Assembly (NCBI RefSeq): GCF_007558865.1
Contig: NZ_VLPK01000003.1
Location: forward strand, 496,001 to 560,000
DNA: 64,000 nt
From: Mucilaginibacter corticis
GTDB lineage: Bacteria; Bacteroidota; Bacteroidia; Sphingobacteriales; Sphingobacteriaceae
Direction of reading: 5' to 3'
Shown one piece after another: positions 41,482-51,700 of this stretch (its first letter is position 1; each line of letters starts with the position of its first letter). The notes under the pieces are model-generated. The model was not told the DNA's origin and ran no database searches. It saw only the letters and a list, made by a program, of their open reading frames with translations. A program made the translations under genes and the position numbers.

Positions 41482-42164
41482 CCTTTTTTTTGCGTAACTA
41501 GAAAATCTTTCAGGTAGTACGGCTCAAAATAAGCCACATCTTCAAAATCCTGTTTAATAAATTTTTCAGCGGCGCTTTTTGTAAGATGAGTTGCCGAATT
41601 TGTAAAATCTGTTATAAATTTCGCATTGGCGTTTTTGCCTAACACATCACGGCATTTATCTGCACCGTCACCAAAAAACGCAATTTTGTTGTTTTTTAAT
41701 TCAGTCGCAAAACTATGCTCATCTATAATTTCTGCTGATGTTGGTTTTATAACATTGCCATTTATATCAAATAGCGCTGTATACACTTCCATCCTGCGGG
41801 CATCAATCATAGGGCAAAGCAAAGTTTGGCCGTCAATATCCAAAGTACCAGCAATTCCATGCGCCATCGCGTCAAGCGTGTGTACAGCTATCAAAGGTTT
41901 ATCTAAAGCGAAGCATAAACCTTTGGCTGTTGATACCCCAATACGCAACCCGGTATATGATCCAGGCCCGCTGCTTACTGCCACCGCACCTATATCAGCA
42001 TACTTTAACCCTGACGATGCAATTAATTCATCAATATATAATGTAATTATCTCGGCATGGATATTACGCTCATTAAGCTGTTTAACGCCAATAACCTCGC
42101 CATCCCTGGCTAAAGCGACAGAGCAAACAGTAGTTGCGGTTTCTATTTGAAGTATTGTAGTCAT
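41478..42164 (-). CDS. tsaB: tRNA threonylcarbamoyladenosine biosynthesis protein TsaB
   Basis: Activates TsaD in making the t6A modification of ANN-decoding tRNAs. 228 residues. The ASKHA-fold N-terminus ILQIETATTVCSVALAR and the block SSGPGSYTGLRIGVSTAKGL near residue 66 are clear. It is the last gene of the rpmH-rnpA-yidD-tsaB run. Its start codon lies inside words of a repeat (CAATGACTA) and just beyond a tetranucleotide microsatellite that separates it from yidD. Confidence 0.95.
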   Translation of the reverse strand: MTTILQIETATTVCSVALARDGEVIGVKQLNERNIHAEIITLYIDELIASSGLKYADIGAVAVSSGPGSYTGLRIGVSTAKGLCFALDKPLIAVHTLDAMAHGIAGTLDIDGQTLLCPMIDARRMEVYTALFDINGNVIKPTSAEIIDEHSFATELKNNKIAFFGDGADKCRDVLGKNANAKFITDFTNSATHLTKSAAEKFIKQDFEDVAYFEPYYLKDFLVTQKKG

Positions 42165-42244
42165 TGGTTAATAGTCATTGGTCATTAAAGCAAGTTCACT
42201 CACTCACTCACTCACTCACTCACTCACTCACTCACTCACTCACT
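42165..42244. repeat. TCATTGG words and (TCAC)12 microsatellite between yidD and tsaB
   Basis: Bases 42196-42244 are twelve uninterrupted TCAC units plus one T, ending inside the yidD stop codon. Between this array and the tsaB start codon lie three copies of TCATTGG/TCATTAA. The array is read GTGA on the coding strand of the operon. It is a pure simple repeat and would be expected to change length by slippage, altering yidD-tsaB spacing, but not a reading frame. Confidence 0.95.
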
Positions 42245-42485
42245 AAGGTACCGGGTCATGTCCGTGGCCTCCCCATGGATGGCAGCTGGCAATACGTTTA
42301 ATGGTTAGCCACCCGCCCTTAAACGCACCGTGTTTCTTAATAGCCTCGACACCATACTGCGAACAAGTTGGCGTATAACGGCATGAAGCACCTGTAAGCG
42401 GCGAAATAAAATACTGGTATATTCTTATTAGCAATACAAAAAAACCACCTATAACGGCTTTAAATATAGCTGCTACGGCTTTCAT
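42243..42485 (-). CDS. yidD: Membrane protein insertion efficiency factor YidD
   Basis: 80-residue amphipathic membrane-associated protein that helps YidC-dependent insertion. The family signature is PTCSQYGVEAIKKHG with the flanking cysteines CRYTPTCSQY, then ASCHPWGGHGHDPVP. Its start codon overlaps the rnpA stop codon by four bases (42482-42485), so the two are coupled. The stop codon is part of the microsatellite. Confidence 0.95.
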   Translation of the reverse strand: MKAVAAIFKAVIGGFFVLLIRIYQYFISPLTGASCRYTPTCSQYGVEAIKKHGAFKGGWLTIKRIASCHPWGGHGHDPVP

Positions 42486-42862
42486 TTTGCAAGTTCGGCG
42501 TTAAGCTGGGTTAAAAGTTTCAGCATTTTTTTTTCGATCAGCTCGTAAGGTGCAATTTCCTTTCCGATGTAACCAATTGAAAATACTATTCTTTTATCAG
42601 TAGCAAACAGAAGATCGTATAATTGTTTTTTGTTTAGCCGGTAGGCTTCGCGCATACGCCTTTTTATTACGTTACGGTCAACCGCACGTTTAAAACGCTT
42701 TTTGGATACCGAAAACACAATTTGCGCCGGAACCTGCTGTTCGCCGGGCATTAAAAGCCAGGAAGCTTTAAAGGGATAACATAAAAAAGAAGAACCGTTA
42801 TGAAAAAGCTTCTCAATAAGCTTCTTATTACATAACCGTTCTTCTTTTTTAAAGGTATACAT
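42482..42862 (-). CDS. rnpA: Ribonuclease P protein component
   Basis: Protein subunit of RNase P, which matures tRNA 5' ends. 126 residues. The RNA-binding RNR motif is in VDRNVIKRRMREAYR near residues 61-75, and the FSVSKKRFKRAVDRN block is normal. It follows rpmH, the usual order near the replication origin in bacteria, although dnaA is not visible here. Confidence 0.95.
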   Translation of the reverse strand: MYTFKKEERLCNKKLIEKLFHNGSSFLCYPFKASWLLMPGEQQVPAQIVFSVSKKRFKRAVDRNVIKRRMREAYRLNKKQLYDLLFATDKRIVFSIGYIGKEIAPYELIEKKMLKLLTQLNAELAK

Positions 42863-42934
42863 AGTTACTAATTATGAACCGTGATTTATTATAACAGGTT
42901 CAAAACTCCTTGTAACAGGGAAGTAACCGGATAT

Positions 42935-43093
42935 TTATGCTTTATGGCGACTCTCGCTTGATACAGTTAGCTTTTTTCTGCCTTTAGCTCTTCTTGCTGC
43001 TAAAATTCTTCTACCGTTAGCAGTAGACATGCGCTCACGGAAACCGTGTTTATTTCTTCTTTTTCTTTGAGAAGGCTGGAACGTTCTTTTCAT
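42935..43093 (-). CDS. rpmH: 50S ribosomal protein L34
   Basis: 52 residues, read directly from the minus strand: MKRTFQPSQRKRRNKHGFRE at the start, then RMSTANGRRILAARRAKGRKK and a short tail ending SESRHKA. This is the full L34 pattern. It is too short for many gene callers. It is the first gene of the rpmH-rnpA-yidD-tsaB operon, with a clear promoter 40-70 bases upstream. Confidence 0.97.
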   Translation of the reverse strand: MKRTFQPSQRKRRNKHGFRERMSTANGRRILAARRAKGRKKLTVSSESRHKA

Positions 43094-43131
43094 GACTTTT
43101 TTATTCTATTTGTTTTTTAAAAACAAGAGCG

Positions 43132-43161
43132 CAAATGTAGCGTAATTATTTAGTTTTTCAA
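43132..43161 (-). promoter_or_regulatory. Complete Bacteroidota promoter of the rpmH operon
   Basis: On the minus strand TTG (43161-43159), a 19-base spacer and TACATTTG (43139-43132). This fits the -33/-7 consensus of the phylum (TTG, 17-23 bases, TAnnTTTG). It lies 39 bases before the rpmH start. Confidence 0.8.
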
Positions 43162-43246
43162 AACATACATTTGAAAAAAGTTAATAGCCCCATGTTGATA
43201 ATTTAATGTTTGATTATTAGATAACGCCAAACAATAAACTGTGCCT

Positions 43247-43654
43247 TTATTTTTTAGCTAACAAATCGCGGATCTCGGTAAGCAATGTTTCTTCTTTTGT
43301 TGGAACAGGTTCGGCAGCAGGTGCAGCCTCTTCAGGTTTTTTAAGCGAGTTGATTGCTTTAACTACCATAAAAATGCAGAAAGCTATGATCAAAAACTCT
43401 AAAACGGTATTGATAAAGTTACCATAACTGATAGCTACCGGGTCAATTTTCTTGGTCGGGTCGCCGGGTTTTAAGACTAACTTCAAATTTTTAAAATCAA
43501 TGCCACCGGTAAGGTAACCAATAGGCGGCATAATAATGTCGTTTACCAGCGAGGTCACAATTTTACCAAAAGCAGCGCCAATGATAACACCGACAGCAAG
43601 ATCAACAACGTTGCCACGCATGGCAAACTCTTTAAATTCTTTTACAATAGCCAT
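43247..43654 (-). CDS. mscL: Large-conductance mechanosensitive channel MscL
   Basis: Pressure-relief channel of the inner membrane opened by hypo-osmotic shock. 135 residues. Both transmembrane helices are clear (GNVVDLAVGVIIGAAFGKIV and FLIIAFCIFMVVKAIN) and the N-terminal amphipathic helix (EFKEFAMRGN) is intact. The cytoplasmic C-terminal bundle (LLTEIRDLLAKK) is present. Normal length, single gene. Confidence 0.96.
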   Translation of the reverse strand: MAIVKEFKEFAMRGNVVDLAVGVIIGAAFGKIVTSLVNDIIMPPIGYLTGGIDFKNLKLVLKPGDPTKKIDPVAISYGNFINTVLEFLIIAFCIFMVVKAINSLKKPEEAAPAAEPVPTKEETLLTEIRDLLAKK

Positions 43655-43791
43655 AATTTTTGTGAGTTAATTAAGTTTGTAATTAAAGTTAGCATAAAAA
43701 TACTGACCTAACCAAACAAAGTTTGTTTTTCGGCCTTTAGTCATAAAACGCTTTCCTTTTAACTAATTTTTAAAGTTATAGGTAATTCATG

Positions 43792-43799
43792 TAGATTTG
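43792..43799 (+). promoter_or_regulatory. -7 box for rpoN
   Basis: TAGATTTG matches TAnnTTTG, 13 bases before the rpoN start codon. No TTG at normal spacing was found. Confidence 0.5.
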
Positions 43800-43812
43800 C
43801 CATATCTGATTT

Positions 43813-45288
43813 ATGCTAAAACAAAACCTCCAACAGAAATTACTACAAAAGCTATCGCCACAGCAGATACAGTTTATTAAGCTGCTGCAGGTGCCTACCG
43901 TGTCGTTAGATACACGGATAAAAGAGGAGTTGGAAGAAAACCCTGCTCTTGAAGATCTGAGCCTGACTAACTTAAATGAGCCCGAGGACCAGTACCCTGA
44001 CCGCGACCCCGAAGATGATAACTTTAACAGCGATGAGGAAAGGGGCGAAGCTGACGAATTTAATATTGACGATTACCTGCAGGAAGATAACGTAAATGAA
44101 TACGGATCACGTTATGACCAGAATGGTGATGACGAAGATGAGCGTAAAGAAATACCTTTTGCCGTACAAAGCTCATTTTTTGAGTTATTGCAGTCGCAAT
44201 TGGATATGCTGCCGATGTCTGATAAGGATTTTAAAATAGCTAACCAGATCATAGGCAGTCTTGATGACGACGGTTACCTGCGCAGGCCTGTTACTTCGCT
44301 TACTGACGATTTGGCCTTCTCGCAAAACGTGATGGCCGAAGACGAAGAGGTTGAAGATATGCTAAAGCTGATACAAAGCTTTGACCCTCCCGGCGTTGGT
44401 GCACGCAGCTTGCAGGAATGCCTGTTGATACAGTTACGCAGAAAAGACATAAACGACCCCATCATAAAAAAAGCCATACTGGTTGTAGAGCATCATCTGG
44501 ATGAATTTACCCGCAAGCATTATGATAAGCTTGAAAAATCATTGAACATGACCTCGGTTGAATTACGCGGCGTAGTAAATGAGATATTAAAGCTTAATCC
44601 AAAACCGGGCGACTCGAACGAGGTTAACACCAAGCAGATGCAGGTTATCCCCGATTTCCACATCAAAAATAGTGATGGTGTATTGATACTCACCCTTAAC
44701 TCAAAAAACGCACCCGAACTTAGGGTAAGCCGCTCTTATCAGGAGATGTTTCAGCATTATGATAAGGCATCTCAAAAAGATAAAAAACTAAAGGAAGCGG
44801 TACAATTTGTAAAGCAGAAACTCGACTCGGCTAAATGGTTCATTGATGCTATAAAACAGCGTCAGCAAACATTGCTAAAAACAATGAATGCAATTATGCA
44901 TTACCAGTATGATTTTTTCCTGACCGGTGATGACAAGAACCTTAAACCGATGATATTGAAAGATATTGCCGATAAGATAGGCATGGATATCTCTACTGTG
45001 TCGCGGGTTGCCAATTCAAAATACGTACAAACCGAGCATGGTACATTCCTGTTAAAATCATTCTTTTCTGAAGCGATACAGACCGAAAGCGGCGAGGAAG
45101 TTTCAAACAAAGAAGTTAAAAAGATCCTGGAAGAACATATAGGCAAAGAAGACAAACGTCACCCGCTTGCCGACGAAAAACTAACCGATATACTAAAAGA
45201 CGCCGGCTACAACATTGCACGGCGCACCGTAGCAAAATACCGCGAGCAAATGAATATCCCGGTAGCGAGGTTGAGAAAGGAACTATAG
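43813..45288 (+). CDS. rpoN: RNA polymerase sigma-54 factor RpoN
   Basis: Alternative sigma factor for -24/-12 promoters. 491 residues. Region I is glutamine- and leucine-rich (NLQQKLLQKLSPQQIQFIKL); region II is acidic; the core-binding and DNA-binding regions follow, with the RpoN box ARRTVAKYRE and the helix-turn-helix ISTVSRVANSK. All parts are present. No sigma-54 activator (AAA+ type) is visible in the window. A word-built hairpin follows. Confidence 0.96.
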   Translation: MLKQNLQQKLLQKLSPQQIQFIKLLQVPTVSLDTRIKEELEENPALEDLSLTNLNEPEDQYPDRDPEDDNFNSDEERGEADEFNIDDYLQEDNVNEYGSRYDQNGDDEDERKEIPFAVQSSFFELLQSQLDMLPMSDKDFKIANQIIGSLDDDGYLRRPVTSLTDDLAFSQNVMAEDEEVEDMLKLIQSFDPPGVGARSLQECLLIQLRRKDINDPIIKKAILVVEHHLDEFTRKHYDKLEKSLNMTSVELRGVVNEILKLNPKPGDSNEVNTKQMQVIPDFHIKNSDGVLILTLNSKNAPELRVSRSYQEMFQHYDKASQKDKKLKEAVQFVKQKLDSAKWFIDAIKQRQQTLLKTMNAIMHYQYDFFLTGDDKNLKPMILKDIADKIGMDISTVSRVANSKYVQTEHGTFLLKSFFSEAIQTESGEEVSNKEVKKILEEHIGKEDKRHPLADEKLTDILKDAGYNIARRTVAKYREQMNIPVARLRKEL

Positions 45289-45354
45289 TTTGCAGTTTTT
45301 AGTTAACAGTTTGCAGTATTTGATTTGCCAACTGCTAACTAAAAACTGCAAACT
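45287..45354. repeat. Word-built hairpin, ACTGCAAA type
   Basis: Arms 45287-45311 and 45330-45354 pair at 24 of 25 positions, the mismatch being a G-U pair. Each arm is made of two forms of a word, AGTTTGCAGT and TTAGTTAACAG. It lies between the convergent rpoN and PorP genes. The left arm overlaps the final bases of the rpoN gene. Confidence 0.85.
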
Positions 45355-45357
45355 GAT

Positions 45358-46377
45358 CTAAAATCCGTGCTGCGGGCAGGTAACCTTATAGCGGTTATTC
45401 AATAATATGCCTATCACAATTTCGTGCGAGCCGTAGCTTACATTGTTTAAGGCCGATGTGGTGATATCGTAAGAATAACCAACGTTAATAAACGAGCTTA
45501 AGTTAAACCCGGCTAATGCGCCAAATGAGTCGCCATGACGGTATGAACCTCCTATCCAAAATTTATCCTGGAAAGACATTTTTAAATTAACATCATAGGT
45601 TAGCGGTACAGGCTGGATCTCTTTTATCAGGAAAGATGGCAACAGCGTTATATCATCTGACACATATAATTTAGTACCTGCTGTAAAGAAATAGTGCGGC
45701 ACAGTTTTACTTGCGTTTACCGCCTGGGTTGATGTACTAAAATATAGATTTTGTGTAAGTAACTGCTGAACAGAAACACCGAAATAATAATCGCCCGAAT
45801 ATAACCAGGCTCCTAAGCCCAGATCGGGGTGCCATTGGCTGTTGTTACCATTTGCTATAGCAGGGTCAAACGGATCGGCTAAAGTAACATCAGCAGTGTT
45901 TAAGTTGGTACGGTTAAAACCCGCGGAAACACCAACAGCTAAATTCAGCTTTGGGGCCAGACCCAAATGGTAGGCATAAGTTGCAGCAACGTTAGTTTGC
46001 GTTATTGAACCGGCCTTGTCAGTGACTACCATAAAGCCAATGCCATGATGCGGTTCTGAGGCCTGGTAGTTTTGCGTATATAATCTGCTTGACGGGTTAA
46101 TTTCTCCCCCACCCGGAAAGGCAGTAGCATCACCATTAATAAAATTATCGCCAATTGGCGCGTTTACAGTTAAAAAACTGGTAACCGGGGCACCGTTTAA
46201 GCCACTCCACTGGTTACGATAACCTAATTTGGCATCCGTGTAATTCTCAATACCCGTTACAGCCGGGTTTAACAGGTAGTTATTAAATACATATTGCGTG
46301 TATTGCGGCAGCTGTTGGGCTATTACAGTATGTATACCAAAAGCAAAAAATATCAACAGGTAAATAATTTTCTTCAT
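45358..46377 (-). CDS. PorP/SprF family type IX secretion partner
   Basis: About 339 residues from the start at 46377 (MKKIIYLLIFFAFGIHTVIA, a signal peptide); the frame is open to 46407. Conserved start of the mature protein is QYTQYVFNNYLLNPAVTGIE, the PorP/SprF signature; the rest is an outer-membrane beta-barrel. SprF-type partners are known to be needed for secretion and surface attachment of T9SS proteins with type B C-terminal domains. Here it follows two such cargo genes on the same strand, so it is very likely their partner. Confidence 0.9.
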   Translation of the reverse strand: MKKIIYLLIFFAFGIHTVIAQQLPQYTQYVFNNYLLNPAVTGIENYTDAKLGYRNQWSGLNGAPVTSFLTVNAPIGDNFINGDATAFPGGGEINPSSRLYTQNYQASEPHHGIGFMVVTDKAGSITQTNVAATYAYHLGLAPKLNLAVGVSAGFNRTNLNTADVTLADPFDPAIANGNNSQWHPDLGLGAWLYSGDYYFGVSVQQLLTQNLYFSTSTQAVNASKTVPHYFFTAGTKLYVSDDITLLPSFLIKEIQPVPLTYDVNLKMSFQDKFWIGGSYRHGDSFGALAGFNLSSFINVGYSYDITTSALNNVSYGSHEIVIGILLNNRYKVTCPQHGF

Positions 46378-46573
46378 CAAAAATCTATGCTGCATGTTTT
46401 TACACACATATTTATTTAGTGGTAAGTATACTTACTACAATGTTAACATAATAGGTTTATACTGTAATTATACTATAAAAGTTATAATTTATAAGACGAA
46501 TATAGCTTTTCTAAAATGATCTGACAGCTAAATAATCGTAATATTTATGCCCTACAATATACAGTTTTAATCA

Positions 46574-48667
46574 TTATCTTAAAATAGCCAAATAGCCCGT
46601 CACAGGTTTTGTAGAATTTCCAAGTTTTATAATATAATAATAGGTACCAACCGGTAAGTTTGTTCCGTTAAGTTTTCCATTCCAGGGGATAGGATATCCA
46701 TTAGAGTAATAAACTTTTTGGCCGTAGCGGTTTAATACCTCTACTGTGCAATTTGTGTACAGGTCTAAGTGCTTTATTTCCCAGTTATCGTTAATACCAT
46801 CACCATTTGGCGTAAAAGCGTTGGGCGGGTTTACCGTTCCGGATATAATTTCCAATACACCCGGCATATATGATATAGTATAATTAGTGGCAACTGCCCC
46901 ACTTACGTTAATTGGGTATAACCCTACCGGCGACAATTTACCAGCAGTGGTAGTTACTACAGGCAGGCTTGTTAATTGTGTCGAATCTTCCGAGTTTACA
47001 AAGCCTGTGTATTTCACTGTAAAAACGGGGTTGTCATCACCCAAAAACTTGTGCTTATTGTCCGCGGTAATGGTTAACGGCGCAGGTGTTACTATTCCGC
47101 TTATTGGGGTATTTACAGTTGTCGCCCCCGTGCTGGTTAGTTGTATATTACCGGTGTAATTACCAGCAGGCAATTTTGATTTCAACCTGACGTAAATGGG
47201 AGTGGACGGTATATCCCCTACCGATCCTACAGTAACCGTATTACTAAAATTCATATTGTCTGTACTTACTTCAAAACTATCAGAGGCCGTAATTACTAAA
47301 CCCTCTTTAAGGTAAGCGGCCGATATATTTATTGTTTGGGTAATTCCATCTGTACCGTATTGCTCAGACAAGGCCGGGATGATTCCCGGATCAGTGATAA
47401 CAGGCGCAGGATTTACAGTAACTGTAAATACAATCGGAACGCCATTACAACCTATACCCGCAGATATAAAATTACCGGTAGAGTTAGGTTGCCCCTGCCA
47501 TGGGATTGATGATATTATTTGATTATTTGACGTATTGATCATAGTAACCATATCTGGCGTAACGCTGGTTACATAAAGCAAATTACCGCTTGGGCTAACA
47601 GATATACCCTGTGGGGCGCCCTGCACAGGTATTGTCTGCACTACCAAATTCGTTGCCGTATTAATTACGGATACAGATTTAGACAGAAAGTTTGAAACAT
47701 AAACTGATTTACCATCAGGAGTAATAGCTAAACTATAAGGTGCCTGGCCAACAGGGATAGTGGTAGCAGCAAAGGTTTTGGAATTAATTGCTGATACTGT
47801 ATTTAAGTAATCATTGGTAAGGTAAACGGTATTGCCGTCTGCACTTACAACTATGCCGTCGGGGCTTAAACCTATCGGTATTGTTTTAATAATTGATTTA
47901 TCTGCAGTATTTATTGCATAAAGTGTACCTGTAGCTGCAATACCATCTGCAGTAACATACAATGTTTTACCATCATTACTTATGGCCACACTCAAGGCAT
48001 AAGTAATGGGGATATCAGACACCGTATTATTTGTCAGATCAATGATCGATACGGTATTGCTTGATTTATTGGCTACATAAGCTTTTTTTCCATCGGGGCT
48101 AACCACTATTGAACCGGCATTTCTTCCGACAGGAATGGTAGAAATAACCTTGTTTTGCGCAGCATCTATTACAGAAACGGTACCTATACCGGCATGCCCA
48201 TATACGTCATTTATGCTTAATACATAAACCCTTGTTCCATCAGGGCTTACTGACACTGCCCATGGCTGATTATCTACCGGAATATCTTTTACAAAATTTC
48301 CGTTGGCCGTATTAAATACAGATACCGTATTTAAGGATGAATTGGCAATATAAGCATATCCGTCAGACGTAGGTGTAGCCGTTATGGTTGCAATAATTGG
48401 TGTGGTTCCTTTATTTATAGCAGTAAATGAGGGGATATCGCCAACACCATTGCTTTTTAAACCCACAGCCGTATTATTATTAACCCACTTATAAGAACAG
48501 CCTGCCGATGAGAAGGAAGGTAATGCAACGACGTCGCCATTTGAAACGATTACAGAATTTTGAGCTATTACCTTTATCGGGAATAAAAAAACGCAAAACA
48601 AGCCCAAGGCAAAAAACCACCGGCTTAGTGCATATTTAAACTGACCAGGAATTAATGCAAACTTCAA
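46574..48667 (-). CDS. T9SS type B cargo with beta-propeller and MBG domains
   Basis: 697-residue surface protein. Signal peptide to about residue 35 (FPIKVIAQN). Residues 105-400 hold about seven repeats of the YVTN type (YAYIANSSLNTVSVFNTANG, VSVSPDGTRVYVLS, YLTNDYLNTVSAIN), a seven-bladed propeller. An MBG-type domain (ITADNKHKFLGDDNPVFTVK) follows, and the gliding-type CTD ends the protein: NAFTPNGDGINDNWEI, VEVLNRYGQKVYYS, PVGTYYYIIKLG. Second gene of a three-gene operon with the larger cargo and PorP/SprF. Confidence 0.9.
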   Translation of the reverse strand: MKFALIPGQFKYALSRWFFALGLFCVFLFPIKVIAQNSVIVSNGDVVALPSFSSAGCSYKWVNNNTAVGLKSNGVGDIPSFTAINKGTTPIIATITATPTSDGYAYIANSSLNTVSVFNTANGNFVKDIPVDNQPWAVSVSPDGTRVYVLSINDVYGHAGIGTVSVIDAAQNKVISTIPVGRNAGSIVVSPDGKKAYVANKSSNTVSIIDLTNNTVSDIPITYALSVAISNDGKTLYVTADGIAATGTLYAINTADKSIIKTIPIGLSPDGIVVSADGNTVYLTNDYLNTVSAINSKTFAATTIPVGQAPYSLAITPDGKSVYVSNFLSKSVSVINTATNLVVQTIPVQGAPQGISVSPSGNLLYVTSVTPDMVTMINTSNNQIISSIPWQGQPNSTGNFISAGIGCNGVPIVFTVTVNPAPVITDPGIIPALSEQYGTDGITQTINISAAYLKEGLVITASDSFEVSTDNMNFSNTVTVGSVGDIPSTPIYVRLKSKLPAGNYTGNIQLTSTGATTVNTPISGIVTPAPLTITADNKHKFLGDDNPVFTVKYTGFVNSEDSTQLTSLPVVTTTAGKLSPVGLYPINVSGAVATNYTISYMPGVLEIISGTVNPPNAFTPNGDGINDNWEIKHLDLYTNCTVEVLNRYGQKVYYSNGYPIPWNGKLNGTNLPVGTYYYIIKLGNSTKPVTGYLAILR

Positions 48668-48754
48668 AGTTTATAATACAGGCAACTAATTTATTAAATC
48701 TATTGGATGATAGTACCTTATATCGCAATATTAATATAGCCGACGTGTTTAACA

Positions 48755-51700
48755 TCAGCGTATTATGGTTACATATCCGGCAATAGGTTTACGACCACTA
48801 TTTGGGCTGATGATATAATAATAAGTACCTACGGGTAATCCGTTACCATTTGTTTGGCCATCCCAAGGTTTAGCATAACCATTTGAGAAAAATACTTTTT
48901 GCCCGTAACGGTTAAAGATCTCGACAGTAACGTTTGGATATTCGTTCAGGTATTTGATCTCCCAGGTATCATTTATACCATCACCGTTAGGGGTAAAAGT
49001 ATTTGGAATGACAGGCACTTTCAAAACCTTTACAAACGTTTTTACCGATACCGGGCAACTTTGGTCTGACGTTACAGTTAAAGTATAAGTAATATCGTTT
49101 AATAAAGTTACAACCGGGTTTGCAACGGTATCCTGGCTTAACCCTGTGGATGGTGACCATTTATAGCTAAGCTTGCCGCCGCCTGCAACACTTGCAACCG
49201 GCCGTAACGTAATCTGTGCACCTTCCAGAACCGTGTATTGCGCAGGTAATGATACATCGGGTGTAGGATTTACCACAACCTGGAAACTTGTTGCGTACAA
49301 ACAACCGGTATTTGCAGTAAACAAATAATTGATGGTATAAGTGCCCGGCCCTGCTGTTTTAGGATCAAACGCCCCTGCCGATGTTATACCCGTACCTGTA
49401 AATGTGCCGGTACCAGCAATGTTTGAATTTCCGGTGATGTTTACGGTAGCATCGTCCTGGCATAATACCAGCGGATCAGGCAGCGCAACTTTATTTATAA
49501 CCAACGCTACTACGGGATTTGGCTGTATGATTATTGTTTTTTGATATGGTGTCCAGCAGGTTTGCCCAGAATAAGCATGTAATACTACGTTATAACTTTG
49601 CGATAGGGTAGTATTATTTATCCCGTAAAAATGACTGTATATTTTATTATTGTGCATAGTAGTTTTGTCAAACACAACGCTATCGGTAGGGTGATTGGCA
49701 TAATCAAAGAACCATACCAGTTTAATTACATTGCCTATGTTACCCACGGTAATTGCTGAAACATCTGTAAACGATACACTGTCACTACTGCAAAGGTTTG
49801 CCTCACTTTTTACAGTAAAACCGGCGTCGGGATTAGCCCCTGTTACCGGGAATGTTTTTGTAATGGTCGAGTCGCACCCGTATTTTGATGTTACTGTTAA
49901 TTTGGCCGTGTAGTTGCCTTGCGCATGGTAAATGTGTTTGGGCGCTTGTTCTGTTGATGTATTTGAACTACCGCTTGACGGGTCGCCAAAATCCCATTTA
50001 TAAGTAAAATCGCTTTCCGTATTATCGGCAATAGTACTTATTGAAGTAAACTGAGCGTATGGGTCATGCAGGCATATATCCGGCACAGTAAAGTTGGCAA
50101 CAGGTAGCGGGTTTATTGTTAAAGTTTTTGTTAACGTATCACTAATGCAGCCCAGGTCTGTAACAACAACCAATTTTACTTTGTACGACCCTACTTTTGT
50201 ATAAGTATGTGTAACCGGTTTACCATCCGTCGATGAAACTTTTATACTATCACCAAAATCCCAGTTCCAATTAATGATGTTTCCTTGCGTGGCTTTGGAT
50301 GCAGCACTGTTAAACGTAACCACCCGGCCCGAGCAATCGGGCGTTGACGACTCAAATCCAGCTACCGGAAGGGTTGCTATCGTTACAGTTGTAGGTGCCG
50401 ATACGCTTGAGCATCCGCTAAAATCAGCAATGGTTAAACGTACAGGATATTTGCCGGGTGCAGCATATTTATGTTTAGGGTTTTGCAGTGTTGATGTAGT
50501 ATTGTCGCCAAAATCCCATAACCAACTTTTAATAGCTGCTGCTGTTACAGGTGTTTTATCTGTAAAAGCTGTCGAATCGCCCAGACAACCGGTTGGGGCG
50601 ACGCTAAAACTAATGCCCGGCGGATCAGTGATCGAGAAATCATTTTCTATATCCAGATTTGATCCGCATACATCAGCTACCGGGTTAAATACAGTAGCAA
50701 TTACATCATGTGTGCCGGCAGTAAGGTTTACCAGCTTATTATACTCATAGGTATAAAGCAATATGCCATTTTTTGTGGTAGTTGTTTTTACTACCGGGTT
50801 TGCATCTGTATATAGAAGAGTACCGTCCATATTCCAGTTAATACTGGTTGTCTGGAAAGGAATAGTTACCTGTAGCTTATAAGCGACGTTACTGCAACCG
50901 GCTATCTGGTTAACGGTTGGTGTTAGTGGGTTTTGAAGCGCCACATATTCATTCAGATCCTGCAGATTGGCACCAGCGCCATAACCATACGACTCATTGG
51001 AGCCAAACCCGTAAGCAATAGCGTTAAATGATGCCGAGGCATTGATGGTATGCGTACCTGCTGTAATTGATGTTGTATTACTGACCGCCTGCGGCCCCGA
51101 TATCACCTTAATTTGTGCGTATGAATAGTTGGAGTTTGGAACAGCGATAAACTTATTGGCGTAAGACACCCCATCAATTGTAACTGATGAAGCTGCCGAA
51201 GTGGGAATAATTACATTAACGTAACTTTGTAAAATGGCATAATATCCCGTTGAGTAAAGTGTAACGTGGTTAAGGCCCTGTTCTACAGGGCTCAGATAGA
51301 TCATTTCAGGGTCACCAATATCGCCCTTTCCAAGGGTACAATCTAATTCCTGGTTTTGTGTAGGCGAATATTGCACCACCTGTATTGGTTTATCGGCTGA
51401 GATACTATTGGGGGCAGTTGAGCTAAATTCATAATACAGACCGTTAGTAAAAGATGTTGTGCTTAGCGCCATCCCATTTAAGGTTACCGCGGTACTCGGG
51501 TCGCTTAATACGATGCGGAACACATCATAGGGCCTGTTTGCAAGCGGAGCGGTGATGTAGTTTTTTCCCCAGGTTGATGTTGGGTAAACCTGTTGAAATA
51601 AGTTATCAGAACTAAAATCATTGGTTTTATTTGCCACACAGCCTATCCCCATCCTTGAACTGCCCGAAAACACTGCTATTTTTTTGCACGAACCCGTAGC

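Noticed and set aside
42196..42244. Tandem TCAC units considered as a CRISPR or phage-type repeat
   Set aside because: The unit is four bases with no spacers, so it is a plain microsatellite.
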